DNA of 64,000 nucleotides from Clavibacter sp. (lineage in GTDB: Bacteria; Actinomycetota; Actinomycetes; Nanopelagicales; Nanopelagicaceae). This document shows positions 1 through 11,256 of the stretch, piece by piece. The position numbers were made by a program, and so were the translations under genes. A model generated the notes under the pieces. It was given only the letters and a program-made list of their open reading frames with translations, searched no databases and was not told where the DNA came from. Positions within the stretch are counted from its first letter, which is position 1. The number at the start of each line of letters is the position of its first letter. The DNA lies in the NCBI GenBank assembly GCA_003569145.1, contig BGOH01000002.1:1-64000 (forward strand), written 5' to 3'.

Positions 1-688
1 ATTTCATCTAAGCCATCATCGCCCCGGAAGATAAAACCCTCGCAATCTCGCTCGGCAAGAACTGTTGCAACAAGCTCCAATAACTCAGCTCTAGCAACGC
101 CAATTGCACCGCCTTTGGCATTGCGGGATTGGCAAGTGGGCCAAGAATGTTAAAACTGTGGGAGTCGCTAGTTCTTTCCTTGCACTGGCGGCATTCTTCA
201 TTGCAGGGTGGAAGACCGGGGCAAATGCAAAACCAATTCCAATTTTTCTTACACACTCCTGGATTTGCTTAGCCCCGAGTGAGATATCAATTCCAAGAGC
301 CTCTAGTAGATCTGCTGCTCCACTCTTTGAACTTGCTGCGCGGTTGCCATGCTTAATTGTTCTTGCGCCTGCAGCAGTTGTGATGATGGCAGCAGTTGTT
401 GAGATAATTGATAGTAGATGCGCCATCTCCCCCAGTTCCCACAATGTCGACAGCGCGATCAGGGATATCAATTGCAATCCCTCTTTGATACATCACATCA
501 ACGAGGGCTCTAACTTCACTAGGCTTCTCGCCTTTTGCCTTTAGCAGAAGAAGAAAACTCTTTATTTGATCATTAGTTGCAAGGCCATCAAGAATCTGCG
601 CCATTGCCCAGGTAATTTGCAGGTCAGATAAATCTTGTTTAGCTGTTAATTTCTCAACTATCTCATCCCAAGAAACGGTGAGTTCCAT
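1..688 (-). CDS. trpD: anthranilate phosphoribosyltransferase, partial at window edge, interrupted by three apparent frameshifts
   Basis: Pieces in three frames: VDIVGTGGDGASTIN, ISTTAAIITTAAGARTIKHGNRAASSKSGAADLLEALGI, FNILGPLANPAMPKA. Confidence 0.85.
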
Positions 689-706
689 GATCGCTCTTGC
701 TCTTAC

Positions 707-1171
707 TTAAGAAGCAACTGGATTTTTAGCAAGAATCTCTGCAACATTTTTTGCAAGAGTAAAGGGATCAATCGGATGAGTAATGACTCCCTCTGCTCTA
801 GACCAACCAGCAAGCCAGGCATCAGAACTTCGTGCCACCAAGACGATAACTACGCCGCAATTAAAGACTTCATCCTTTAATTGTTTTGCAACTCCCAGCC
901 CGCCTTCAGGGACTGCTTCGCCATCCAGAATGAAGAGATCAAAATTCGCACCAGAATCGACAGCCATTCGTAAGGCCTTAGCGGTAGCAAATTCTAAAAT
1001 CTTATGAGCGCCTAAATCTGGAGAAATTTGCTTACCCAGAGCGGTTATTACGCTAGATCGAACGCTTGAATCATCTGAGTAAAGCGCGATTTTTAGGGTT
1101 TTCTGGCTGGTCTCCATAATTAAGGTAATTCTAGGGTTTACTGACTTATCCCTTCGCTCAATCTGAGCCAA
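707..1171 (-). CDS. response-regulator receiver-like protein without output domain
   Basis: [11 protein letters not shown]...[10 protein letters not shown]...ITHPIDP receiver-like pattern; likely start at internal Met near 1117. Confidence 0.6.
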   Translation of the reverse strand: MAQIERRDKSVNPRITLIMETSQKTLKIALYSDDSSVRSSVITALGKQISPDLGAHKILEFATAKALRMAVDSGANFDLFILDGEAVPEGGLGVAKQLKDEVFNCGVVIVLVARSSDAWLAGWSRAEGVITHPIDPFTLAKNVAEILAKNPVAS

Positions 1172-1177
1172 TATCCC

Positions 1178-1884
1178 GTGATGCGTTTCACCGCTATACC
1201 TATCTTATTTACCCCTTCAAGAGAGGGTATTGCCCTCATTTCAGGAATAATCCCCCCTATGAGTAGCGCGGTCTCCACACCACCTAGATTGAATCGCCCA
1301 AATATCGTTGCTGTTGGAACCATCGTCTGGCTCTCAAGTGAGTTGATGTTCTTCGCCGCTCTCTTTGCTATGTATTTCACAACTCGATCTGTGCAAGGCC
1401 TGTTATCTGGGGTCAGGGCGTGGAGATGTTGAATATTCCATTCTCCGCCCTTAACACCACTGTCTTAGTTCTCTCCTCGGTCACCTGCCAGTTCGGCGTC
1501 TTTGCAGCTGAGCGTTTTCAAAATGCTCGCACGGGCTCGCTACTGCAACTTTCAAAATGGGGAATGCGGGAGTGGTTTGCATTGACATTTGTTATGGGCG
1601 CATTTTTTATTGGCGGTCAAGTTTATGAATATGCAGAACTGGTTCATGAAGGTTTAACTATTTCCTCTGCTGCTTATGGTTCAGTATTTTATTTAGCAAC
1701 GGGATTCCATGGTCTTCACGTAACAGGTGGTCTGATTGCATTTTTGATAGTAATGATTCGAGTCTCAAAGGCGCGTCGCTTTGGCCACTCACAGGCAACT
1801 ACCGCAATTGTTGTTTCTTACTACTGGCACTTTGTTGACATTGTTTGGATTGCTCTCTTTTCAGCAATTTATCTGGTGGCATAG
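1178..1884 (+). CDS. ctaE: cytochrome c oxidase subunit III (frameshift near 1409-1412)
   Basis: Two overlapping frames join as ...[27 protein letters not shown]...; multi-TM; followed by qcrCAB. Confidence 0.88.
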
Positions 1885-2679
1885 ATGAAATTTATTTCAA
1901 AGTATCGCCGCCATAGATTTGCTGGTCCGCTTCTTCTTCTTGGCGCTTTGCTCTTTGCCGGACTTACCTATAGCGCCGCGCAAGCTGTAACAGAGCAGGC
2001 AACGCTCTCCCAATCTGATAAGGCCACTTTAATTGCAGAGGGTAAGGAAATATTTGCTCGTGGCTGCTCTTCTTGTCATGGCTTAAATGCAGAGGGCGCT
2101 GGAGTTGGCCCATCACTAATTGGCGTTGGAGCTGCCTCTGTTGATTTTCAAGTAGCAACAGGTCGTATGCCAGTTGCTGACATGAGTCAGCAGATTGCTA
2201 GAAAGAAGCCGATTTATAACGATCAAGAGGTAGCAGCTCTTGCTGCTTATGTTGCATCTCTAGCCCCTGGCCCAGCTGCTGTCACCAATGAAGAGCTTGC
2301 TTGGGAGCGCGATGGAAACATGGCAGAAGGCGGCGAGCTATTTAGAAATAACTGCGCAATGTGTCATAACCTAGCTGGACAAGGTGGCGCGCTCACTCAA
2401 GGAAAATATGCCCCAACGGTTATGGGAGTTGAAGTCAAACATATATATGAAGCGATGATTACTGGCCCTCAAGCTATGCCTGTTTTCTCTGAAACTATTT
2501 TGACCCCAGAAGAAAAACTATCAATTATCAAATGGATCAAACATGCTGAGACTGAACCACAACTTGGCGGCGCAGCACTTGGTCGCGTTGGCCCAGTCAC
2601 TGAAGGTCTAGTTGGTTGGGTATTAGGTCTTGGTCTATTAATTGGCGTGGCAGTATGGCTAACAGCAAAGGCTCGGTAG
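1885..2679 (+). CDS. qcrC: cytochrome bc1 diheme cytochrome c subunit
   Basis: Two CxxCH motifs (CSSCH, CAMCH), C-terminal TM, between ctaE and qcrA. Confidence 0.95.
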   Translation: MKFISKYRRHRFAGPLLLLGALLFAGLTYSAAQAVTEQATLSQSDKATLIAEGKEIFARGCSSCHGLNAEGAGVGPSLIGVGAASVDFQVATGRMPVADMSQQIARKKPIYNDQEVAALAAYVASLAPGPAAVTNEELAWERDGNMAEGGELFRNNCAMCHNLAGQGGALTQGKYAPTVMGVEVKHIYEAMITGPQAMPVFSETILTPEEKLSIIKWIKHAETEPQLGGAALGRVGPVTEGLVGWVLGLGLLIGVAVWLTAKAR

Positions 2680-2683
2680 CTAG

Positions 2684-3675
2684 ATGAGTAAAGATTTAGC
2701 CCCACTTTCAGACCCAGGACTTCCAGAGCACATCCATCGCAAAGCAGATGTTGATGTTAGAGCTGCTAAAAAAGCAGAGCGACAAGTTGGAATTTTATTT
2801 CTCTTCTCAGTTTTAGGAACTTTGCTCTTTGTATACGCTTACTTAGGAATTGATGAAGATGCTTTTATTTTCGTTCCCGTACTAGGAAGCACAAATGCCC
2901 ATCAACTATTTTTAGGCCTTGGTCTTGCAATGGCGCTCTTCTTCATTGGGATGGCGGCAGTGCATTGGGCAAAGACTCTTATGCCAGATCACGAGGTAAT
3001 TGATTACCGCAAAGAACAGCGCTCCAAAGATGAAGATCGCGAGGACTTTGTTTCAACAGTTAAGGATCGCGCAAATGAGGCAGGACTTGGTCGCCGCCCC
3101 TTTATTAAGCGAACGATGCTGCTCTCACTTGGTTTAGTTGGCATCTCTCCTGTGCTGCTTCTTGGAGACCTTGGACCACTTCCAGGAATGATCAGAAAGA
3201 GACTAATTGGAAATCTGGCACCAGGCTTGTCACAGATCCAGGAGATCGCCCGATTCGCCCCTCAGATCTTGAAGTGGGCGGCGTTGCTCAAGTTCAACCT
3301 GAACTACCTGCCGGGAAAGTGCGCCACTTAGATGACATCGCAAAGGATTCTGTTCTTTTGATCCGTATCCGCCCTGAAGAATTCAACTTGGATGCTGAGC
3401 GCCTTTCATGGACTTATGAAGGAATCATCGCCTTTTCAAAGATCTGTTCACATATGGGATGTGCGGTAGCTCTCTATGAACAGACTACAAAGCATCTTCT
3501 CTGCCCATGCCATCAATCAACCTTTGATGTGACAAGAGCTGCAAAAGTTATCTTTGGACCATCTGCCCGACCCCTGCCACAATTAGCCATCACAGTTGAT
3601 AGCCAAGGCTATCTAGTGGCAAAGCAGCCATTTAGTGAACCGGTTGGACCAAGTTTCTGGGGGCGGAATAAGTAA
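2684..3675 (+). CDS. qcrA: cytochrome bc1 Rieske iron-sulfur subunit (frameshift near 3185-3190)
   Basis: CSHMGC...CPCHQSTFD Rieske motifs in second frame; N-terminal TM part in first frame. Confidence 0.92.
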
Positions 3676-5267
3676 TGAGCGCAAGAGAGAGAGTTGCTGG
3701 CCAAGTTGCCAATTACGTCGATGAACGTACTGGCTCTGCTAAGTGGCTGAAGAAAACTCTTACTAAGGTTTTCCCAGATCACTGGTCATTTATGCTCGGT
3801 GAGATTGTTCTCTACTCTTTTATTATTTTATTGCTCTCCGGAACATTTTTAACATTCTGGTATGACCCATCAATGCGCGAAGTTGAGTATGAAGGCTCCT
3901 ATCAACCGCTCTCTGGATTGAAGATGAGCGCCGCCTATGCCTCCTCCCTTCACATCTCATTTGATGTTCGAGGCGGGCTATTAATGCGCCAAATCCATCA
4001 CTGGGCAGCACTTATTTTTATGGCAGCGATGGTTGCTCACTTAATGCGTGTTTTCTTCACTGGAGCATTTAGAAAACCAAGAGAATTTAACTGGATTATT
4101 GGAGTTGGACTATTAACCCTTGGAATTGTTGAAGGATTCCTTGGCTACTCACTTCCAGATGATCTTCTCTCTGGAACTGGAATCAGAATTGCAGAAGCAA
4201 TTATTCAAGCTATCCCAGTTGTGGGTTCATATCTATCGTTCTTCATATTTGGCGGAGCCTTCCCAGGTGAGATGTTTATCCAGAGAATCTATGTGGTTCA
4301 TATTCTCTTGCTGCCAGGAATCTTCCTAGCTCTGATTACCGTGCACTTAATGCTGGTCTGGTATCAGAAGCACACTCAATATCCAGGCCCAGGCAGAACT
4401 GAGAAGAACGTTGTTGGCTATCCCCTAATGCCTACCTATATGGCTAAGGCTGGCGGCTTCTTCTTTATCGTCTTTGGCGTAACGGCGTTTCTTGGCGCTG
4501 TGGCATCGATTAATCCAATTTGGATCTATGGGCCTTATAACCCGGGACAAATTGGCGCAGGCTCGCAGCCCGATTGGTATATGGGATGGCTTGATGGCTT
4601 GGTTCGTATGGCTCCACCGCTTGAGGCATATATCTTTGGATACACGCTCTCATTAAATATTTTGATTCCAGGTTTAATAATTCCAGGAATTATCTTCACT
4701 GGAATGGCGCTCTATCCATTTATTGAAAGTTGGATAACTGGAGATAAGCGTGAACACCACCTACTAGATCGTCCAAGAAATGCTCCAAATAGAACTGCTC
4801 TTGGCGCAATGTCTATTACCTTTATGTTGGTCACGCTAATTAACGGCGGTAATGACCTACTTGCAACTCACTTTGATCTATCGATTAATCAGATTATGTG
4901 GTTCTCTCGTATCGGCGTAATTGTTCTGCCGCCACTTGCCTTTGTTATTACCAAGCGAATCTGTCTATCACTCCAGAGAGCTGATCGTGAGCTTGTGCTC
5001 CACGGCAAGGAAACTGGTCGACTTGTAATGCTGCCTCACGGTGAATTTATTGAAGTGCATGAACCCTTAACTCCAGAGAAGGCCTACCTTCTAACCCAAC
5101 ATGAGCAGCTGCCAGCGCTAGAGGCAAACCTAAGTAATGAGTATGGGGTTAGAAATCCAAAGGCCATCCGTTCAAAGATTCGCTCTCGTCTATCTCGCTC
5201 TCAAGCAGAGCAGATTGCCAAGCCAACAGCAAATGATGTTAAAGAACTTGAAGGCGGACACCACTAG
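3675..5267 (+). CDS. qcrB: cytochrome bc1 cytochrome b subunit
   Basis: 530 aa; LRQIHHWAA, GYSLPDDLLSG, QPDWYMGWLDG motifs. Confidence 0.96.
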   Translation: MSARERVAGQVANYVDERTGSAKWLKKTLTKVFPDHWSFMLGEIVLYSFIILLLSGTFLTFWYDPSMREVEYEGSYQPLSGLKMSAAYASSLHISFDVRGGLLMRQIHHWAALIFMAAMVAHLMRVFFTGAFRKPREFNWIIGVGLLTLGIVEGFLGYSLPDDLLSGTGIRIAEAIIQAIPVVGSYLSFFIFGGAFPGEMFIQRIYVVHILLLPGIFLALITVHLMLVWYQKHTQYPGPGRTEKNVVGYPLMPTYMAKAGGFFFIVFGVTAFLGAVASINPIWIYGPYNPGQIGAGSQPDWYMGWLDGLVRMAPPLEAYIFGYTLSLNILIPGLIIPGIIFTGMALYPFIESWITGDKREHHLLDRPRNAPNRTALGAMSITFMLVTLINGGNDLLATHFDLSINQIMWFSRIGVIVLPPLAFVITKRICLSLQRADRELVLHGKETGRLVMLPHGEFIEVHEPLTPEKAYLLTQHEQLPALEANLSNEYGVRNPKAIRSKIRSRLSRSQAEQIAKPTANDVKELEGGHH

Positions 5268-5280
5268 TTTTTGCTTTTGT

Positions 5281-5751
5281 TTAGCTGACTTGCTTCTCTG
5301 CCATTTCCTTTAATCTAACCAGGGTTTTAGCCATCGCCCTTGGTACCCACTGATAGGAATCACTTACCCACCATTTGGATCTTGCTTTTCTGCCATCCCA
5401 GGTTTGGATCACGCGAGTAGTTCTTGGATCTAGCTCTACTAGCTCATAGCGCCAGACGTTATGCATCAGATGGCGCCAGGCAAGAGATTTATTCTCTTCA
5501 AACTCAACTACATGATTCTTAATTATGTAGGGAATAACATATTTCATCTTCATCCCAAAGCTAGCTCCGAGATAGAGCCGATCTGGAGCTTTGAGTTCAC
5601 CCTTTAACATCCCTGAGCCATCAATTTTCTGGTGATTTTTAGGGTCTGCAATGAGATCAAAAATTACTTTGGCTGGCGCTTTAATATCTAACTGCGTTTT
5701 ATAGAAAAGCTCAATGCCGGTATCTACTATCTCTGCTCTAATTTTCTCCAT
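5281..5751 (-). CDS. SRPBCC/polyketide-cyclase-like protein
   Basis: KAPAKVIFDLIADPKNHQKIDGSG SRPBCC pattern; adjacent to ctaF. Confidence 0.65.
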   Translation of the reverse strand: MEKIRAEIVDTGIELFYKTQLDIKAPAKVIFDLIADPKNHQKIDGSGMLKGELKAPDRLYLGASFGMKMKYVIPYIIKNHVVEFEENKSLAWRHLMHNVWRYELVELDPRTTRVIQTWDGRKARSKWWVSDSYQWVPRAMAKTLVRLKEMAEKQVS

Positions 5752-6152
5752 TAGTGGCTTGATGCAGATGGTTTTTCATACTCTAAGACAAATCCCATAA
5801 CCGAAACTATTAGCGCGCCAATTGCAATTAGCGTTAACCACCATCCCACAATTAATCCCACTCCTGCAGCAGTGGCAGCAAGTCCCACTGGAAGTGGCCA
5901 CCAAGAATGTGGGCTATAGAAACCAAGCTCACCTGCTCCATCTGAGATAAGTCCATCATTATTATCTTCTGGAAGAACTCCACCAGATCTCCTATTAATG
6001 AACCAGAAGTAATAACCAATTATCAGGGCAAGGCCTGCGCATAATAGAACGGCAGTAATTCCTAACGGCTCTCCCCCTAAATACCAGTAGACCCCTCCGA
6101 CGATTGCATAGAAAACAAAAAGGAATAGAAATAGGCGATAGCCAACCTTCAT
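5751..6152 (-). CDS. ctaF: cytochrome c oxidase subunit IV (actinobacterial type)
   Basis: 133 aa with several TM helices, PHSWWPLPVGLAA motif, next to ctaD. Confidence 0.88.
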   Translation of the reverse strand: MKVGYRLFLFLFVFYAIVGGVYWYLGGEPLGITAVLLCAGLALIIGYYFWFINRRSGGVLPEDNNDGLISDGAGELGFYSPHSWWPLPVGLAATAAGVGLIVGWWLTLIAIGALIVSVMGFVLEYEKPSASSH

Positions 6153-7817
6153 TTAGTGGCCTTCAATCTTGGAGTGATTTGGATGATTAAGATCAAAAGC
6201 TGGACGCTCAGATCTAATCTCAGGCATGCGAAGGAAGTTATGTCTTGGCGGCGGACAAGTTGTAGCCCACTCAAGTGATGAGCCATAGCCCCATGGATCA
6301 TTGCTTTCAACTTTTGGAGATTTGCGAGTTATCCAGACATTTATAGCAAATGGAATCATAGATATAGCTAGCAGGGTTGAACCAAGTGTTGAAACCATAT
6401 TCATCCAGGTAAAACCATCAGTGGCTAGATAATCTGCATACCTACGGGGAAAGCCCTTAATACCTAACCAGTGTTGAATTAGAAATGTAGTGTGAAAACC
6501 TAAGAAGAGGGTCCAGAAGTGGATCTTTCCGAGCGTCTCATTAAGCATTCGACCCGTCATCTTTGGCCACCAGAAATAAAATCCGGCAAACATCGCAAAG
6601 ACCACAGTTCCGAAGAGAACATAATGGAAATGAGCTACGACAAAGTAGGAGGCAGAGACTGCAAAATCAAGCGGCGGGCTAGCCAAAATAACGCCAGTTA
6701 AGCCGCCAAGAAGGAAGGTAACCAAGAAACCAATAACCCAGATCATTGGAGTTTCAAAGGTGAGAGAGCCTCGCCACATTGTTCCAATCCAATTAAAGAA
6801 TTTCACGCCCGTTGGCACAGCAATCAAGAAAGTCATAAATGAGAAGAACGGTAGTAAGACTTGACCTGAGGTGTACATATGGTGAGCCCAAACCGCAACA
6901 GATAGAGCAGCGATTGCAATCGTTGCTGCTACTAGGCCTTTATATCCAAAGATTGGTTTTCTGCTAAATACTGGGAAAATTTCACTCGCAATTCCAAAAA
7001 ATGGCAGCGCCAAGATATAAACCTCGGGGTGGCCAAAGAACCAGAAGAGATGTTGCCAGAGCATCGCTCCGCCATTTGCAGGATCAAAGATGAGTGAACC
7101 AAATAGTCGATCTGATTCAAGTGCAAGTAGCGCTGCAGCAAGTGGTGGGAAGGCAATTAGCACCAAGATAGAAGTCAGTAGAACGTTCCAAGAGAAAATC
7201 GACATTCTAAACATAGTCATTCCTGGAGCGCGCATGGTGAAAATTGTTGTTACAAAGTTAACTCCGCCAAGAATTGTTCCAAGTCCACTAACAGCAAGAC
7301 CCATAATCCAGAGATCTGCGCCAATTCCTGGTGAATAAATATCATTTGATAACGGGGCATATGCAGTCCATCCAAAGCTTGCTGCTCCCCCAGGGGTTAG
7401 AAAGCCTGCAAAGGCAACAATTCCACCAAATAGATAGAGCCAGTAAGAGAGCATGTTCATTCTTGGAAATGCCACATCGGCAGCTCCAATTTGCAGTGGC
7501 ATGATCACATTTGCGAAACCAACAAAGAGCGGGGTTGCAAACATCAATAACATGATGGTGCCATGCATAGTAAAGACTTGGTTATATTGCTCAGAGCTTA
7601 AAAACTGCATGCCTGGTCGAGTTAGCTCAGCTCTTAAAAGAAGTGCCAAGATCCCGCCAATTAGGAACCAAGCAAAAGATGTTCCTAGATAGAGATAACC
7701 GATTACTTTGTGATCAGTTGAGGTTAATATCTTGACTGCCAGTTTGCCCTTACTCATTGGCTTAGGAGCCTCTGGCATCTCATCTGAGGCTAGAGTGCGA
7801 GTGGCATAAGTGGTCAC
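6153..7817 (-). CDS. ctaD: cytochrome c oxidase subunit I
   Basis: [34 protein letters not shown]. Confidence 0.97.
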   Translation of the reverse strand: MTTYATRTLASDEMPEAPKPMSKGKLAVKILTSTDHKVIGYLYLGTSFAWFLIGGILALLLRAELTRPGMQFLSSEQYNQVFTMHGTIMLLMFATPLFVGFANVIMPLQIGAADVAFPRMNMLSYWLYLFGGIVAFAGFLTPGGAASFGWTAYAPLSNDIYSPGIGADLWIMGLAVSGLGTILGGVNFVTTIFTMRAPGMTMFRMSIFSWNVLLTSILVLIAFPPLAAALLALESDRLFGSLIFDPANGGAMLWQHLFWFFGHPEVYILALPFFGIASEIFPVFSRKPIFGYKGLVAATIAIAALSVAVWAHHMYTSGQVLLPFFSFMTFLIAVPTGVKFFNWIGTMWRGSLTFETPMIWVIGFLVTFLLGGLTGVILASPPLDFAVSASYFVVAHFHYVLFGTVVFAMFAGFYFWWPKMTGRMLNETLGKIHFWTLFLGFHTTFLIQHWLGIKGFPRRYADYLATDGFTWMNMVSTLGSTLLAISMIPFAINVWITRKSPKVESNDPWGYGSSLEWATTCPPPRHNFLRMPEIRSERPAFDLNHPNHSKIEGH

Positions 7818-8599
7818 GAGTTCACCTCAGCTTTAAGGGATTGGATATAAGAGTCATACTCACTCGGTGTAACTACCTTTACGGTAAACCTCATCTGCGA
7901 GTGCTGCCTTCCACATAAGATATTGCAAAATCCCCGATACTCGCCTAACTCATTGGCAGTAAATTCCAATTGATTAGTCACTCCAGGAATGTTCTGCATC
8001 TGAATCATGAAATCAGGAACCCAGAATGAGTGAATCACATCAGATGCGGTAAAAGTAAATCTAACCTTCTCACCTAGCGGCATATAAAGCACCGGCGGTT
8101 GGCCAGGTGTTCCAGTAACTGTGGTTCCTTCGCCAGCCTCTTTATAGGTGAATTGCCATGACCATTGAAAGCCGTTAACTGTTACATCGTGAAGCTCAGT
8201 GCTGCTCTGTGGAGATAGCGCAACAATTTCATTCTCTGCCTTTGCTGTGTATCCAAAGAGAACAGCCACGATAATGAATGGAATAACGGTATAAGCAACC
8301 TCTGCTGGAATGTTGTATTGAAATTGCCTTGGAAATGCTTCGCCTTCTTTTTTGCGATGAAAAAATACTGGCCAGAGAATTAAGATCAGAGTAAAGGCGC
8401 CAACAACTGCCGCGGCTAGCCAAGCCCATTGCCAGAGCGCAAAAGATGCCTCGTTGACGCTGGTGACTCCCCCGCGATATCCAATTCCAGTTAGCTCTTC
8501 ATTGGAACAACCAGCCAGAAGCGGCAAAGAGGCTGCCAGGGCAAGTTTTTTAAGAGCAGGCATGGGATAAGAATACTTGCGCCTCGCATCTGCGCCCAT
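7814..8599 (-). CDS. ctaC: cytochrome c oxidase subunit II (lipoprotein-type signal)
   Basis: LLAGCSNEE lipobox; CuA motif [12 protein letters not shown]. Confidence 0.95.
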   Translation of the reverse strand: MGADARRKYSYPMPALKKLALAASLPLLAGCSNEELTGIGYRGGVTSVNEASFALWQWAWLAAAVVGAFTLILILWPVFFHRKKEGEAFPRQFQYNIPAEVAYTVIPFIIVAVLFGYTAKAENEIVALSPQSSTELHDVTVNGFQWSWQFTYKEAGEGTTVTGTPGQPPVLYMPLGEKVRFTFTASDVIHSFWVPDFMIQMQNIPGVTNQLEFTANELGEYRGFCNILCGRQHSQMRFTVKVVTPSEYDSYIQSLKAEVNS

Positions 8600-8619
8600 T
8601 AGGGGGTAGGTTTCTAAGG

Positions 8620-9710
8620 GTGTTGCCCATCACAGATATCGCCCCAGAGGATGACTTTCAGAGTGAGTTGCCTCTTGAGCCTATGGCGCGCCAACATTTA
8701 CTTGAACTCTTTGATTCTGCTTGGTTTGATCCTGCGAAAATCCATAGAAATTCGGCTCAATTAAGAAATTTGATAAATGAAGCAAGGGAATCAATCGCCT
8801 CTCATCTTGGTATTGCAAGTAGTGAGCTTGAGATAGTTGGTGAATTAGGTTTTGGATTCCAATGCGCTTTGGCAGGGCTGTTAACTGAGAGCAAATCCAA
8901 ATTCATCTACTCAACAGTTGATCGCCAAGTAATCCACGCCTTTGCAAGGCAACATCAAGCAAGGGGCGGAGAAGTCCTTGAGCAGAGCGTTGATTCCAAA
9001 GGAATTGTTGATTTTCAAGTAGATAGCAGCAGAGAGGCAACCCTTAGCTTTCAAGCAGTTAATAGAGAAACTGGAGTGATTCAAAACGCACCAAAACTTC
9101 AGATAAAACTGCAGTTTTTGCTGATATGAGCTCTGCCTATCCACTATCAAACCTTCCCGATAATTGGGATAGCGCGATCTGGGATCCGAAATACTTTGGT
9201 GGCCCCTCCGGAATTGCTCTAGTTGGAATTGCAAATAGCGGCAGGTGGCAAAACCCAGGACCGATAATTGATAAGAGACGGGTCTATGGATCTTTTTCAA
9301 AACCACTGCTTCTTGCAACTGCTGTTGCGCTAGAGAATTGGACAAAGAGAGCAAGAGAAGATTTTGTTAAGTTAACTGAGCTAAATTCCTTTATTAGACA
9401 AGAGCTTGCTAGCCAGATTAAAGATATAAAGATTGCAGGAGATGGCGATAATTGTGACCCAAGGTTTCTAGCCTTTGTTATTCCAGGAACTCATAGCGAA
9501 GAGGTGTTACGCAAAGTTGAAGCCCAAGGGGTATTAATTGATGCAGGTTCTGCTTGCGGCTCAGGACCGCTCTCCCCTAGCCATGTCTTAACAGCTATGG
9601 GATATAGCGAAAATGGAAATTATCGAATAACTCTAAAGCCAGCCCACAGTAAAGAAGGCCTTAAGAAATTAGTTTCGGTCTTAGTTAAAGGAATCGCCGC
9701 AGGCGCATGA
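8620..9710 (+). CDS. divergent class V aminotransferase / cysteine-desulfurase-like protein (frameshift near 9093-9096)
   Basis: GSACGSGPLSPSHVLTAMGYS (NifS Cys loop) and DPKYFGGPSGIALV (PLP Lys region) in second frame. Confidence 0.75.
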
Positions 9711-10061
9711 TCCGCCAGCATTTGGATTATCGATTGTAAAACCCTGCTTCTCTATGGTGTCAACGAAATCAATAGTTGCTCCCATTAGATATGGAGTACT
9801 CATCTTGTCGGTGACTACCTTGACGCTTCCGTAAGTCATTACCGTGTCGCCATCGAGTGAGCGATCATCGAAATAGAGCTGGTAGCGAAGGCCTGAGCAA
9901 CCACCTGGTTGTACTGCAACTCTAAGACTTAAATCATCTCTACCCTCTTGAGCTAGAAGGGAGGCAACTTTTACTGCAGCCTCGCTGGATAGTTTGATGC
10001 CTTCGGTCTTGGTCTCGGTGCTCATATATCTCTTCCTCGCTCGTAAACTTCTTAGAGCCAT
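9681..10061 (-). CDS. erpA: iron-sulfur cluster insertion protein (HesB/IscA family)
   Basis: LRVAVQPGGCSGLRYQLYFD...GGSCACGDSF three-Cys signature; likely start near 10025. Confidence 0.92.
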   Translation of the reverse strand: MALRSLRARKRYMSTETKTEGIKLSSEAAVKVASLLAQEGRDDLSLRVAVQPGGCSGLRYQLYFDDRSLDGDTVMTYGSVKVVTDKMSTPYLMGATIDFVDTIEKQGFTIDNPNAGGSCACGDSFN

Positions 10062-10104
10062 ACTTTAGCGCACACGCAGCGAACTTTCGCGAGATAATGA
10101 AGCC

Positions 10105-11250
10105 ATGGCCTCAATCACTGATCTCCTTCTTCTAGGAAAAGGCTCAGATCTCTCTAGCGAGCGTGGCGTCTCCTGCACCGGCGAGCTTCCAGCATCAAGT
10201 GATCCCCATCTAGTTGAGCGGGCCAAGAAGGCTCGAGCAGCCTTAGGCAATAGTGCAATGATTTTGGGTCATCACTATCAGAGAGATGAAGTAATAGATT
10301 TTGCAGATATCACCGGAGACTCTTTTAAATTAGCTCAAGCAGCTGCAGATAATCAATCGGCTGAGAACATAATCTTTTGCGGCGTGCACTTCATGGCAGA
10401 GAGCGCAGATATTCTCACCTCAGCAAATCAACGTGTAATTCTTCCTGATCTCGCTGCTGGTTGTTCGATGGCCGATATGGCAGCAGCTAATCAAGTTAAT
10501 CAAGCCTGGAAAGTCTTTGAGAAGCTAGGGATTGCAAGTAAAACAATTCCAGTTACCTATATGAATTCATCTGCCGCGATTAAATCATTTACTGGCGAAA
10601 ATGGCGGAACTATCTGCACCTCATCAAATGCAGAGCGAGCCATGAAATGGGCTTTTGAAAGAGGAGAGAAAGTCTTCTTTCTTCCCGATCAGCATCTTGG
10701 TCGCAATACTGCAGTGTTAAAACTTGGGCTAAAACTTAGCGATTGTGTTATTTGGAATCCTTGGAAAGTTAACGGCGGGCTAAGTGATGAGGAGCTAACT
10801 TCTGCCAAAGTTATTTTATGGCGAGGCCACTGCTCGGTTCATGGTCGTTTCTCAGTTGAAAATATTGAGCAGGTTAGGCAGAAAATTGCTGACGTTAAAG
10901 TCATAGTCCATCCTGAGTGCCAGTATGAGGTTGTTTCAAAGGCTGATGTTGTTGGTAGCACTGAGATGATTATTAAGACCGTCACTCAATCTCCGGCTGG
11001 AAGCAGTTGGGCAGTTGGGACTGAGCTCAATTTAGTTAAGCGCCTTGCAGCTAATAATCCAGATAAGACCGTGGTCTTTCTTGATAAGGATGTCTGTTAC
11101 TGCTCGACGATGAATCGCATCGATCTGCCCCATCTACTCTGGGCGATGGAATCTCTAGTTAAGGGGCGCGTGGTTAATCAGATTAAGGTCGAGCCTAAGA
11201 CGGCTAACTTTGCTCGAATTGCGCTAGATCGAATGCTTGGCCTACCTTAA
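10105..11250 (+). CDS. nadA: quinolinate synthase
   Basis: AMILGHHYQRDEVIDFADITGDSFKLAQ, HPECQYEVV, CYCSTMNRI. Confidence 0.95.
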   Translation: MASITDLLLLGKGSDLSSERGVSCTGELPASSDPHLVERAKKARAALGNSAMILGHHYQRDEVIDFADITGDSFKLAQAAADNQSAENIIFCGVHFMAESADILTSANQRVILPDLAAGCSMADMAAANQVNQAWKVFEKLGIASKTIPVTYMNSSAAIKSFTGENGGTICTSSNAERAMKWAFERGEKVFFLPDQHLGRNTAVLKLGLKLSDCVIWNPWKVNGGLSDEELTSAKVILWRGHCSVHGRFSVENIEQVRQKIADVKVIVHPECQYEVVSKADVVGSTEMIIKTVTQSPAGSSWAVGTELNLVKRLAANNPDKTVVFLDKDVCYCSTMNRIDLPHLLWAMESLVKGRVVNQIKVEPKTANFARIALDRMLGLP

Positions 11251-11256
11251 GCGACT

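Noticed and set aside
2684-3675. Programmed ribosomal frameshifting in qcrA (and likewise ctaE, fadB, acnA)
   Set aside because: No consistent slippery heptamer plus downstream structure was noted, and the same type of 1-nt homopolymer break recurs in many unrelated genes, so sequence error is simpler.
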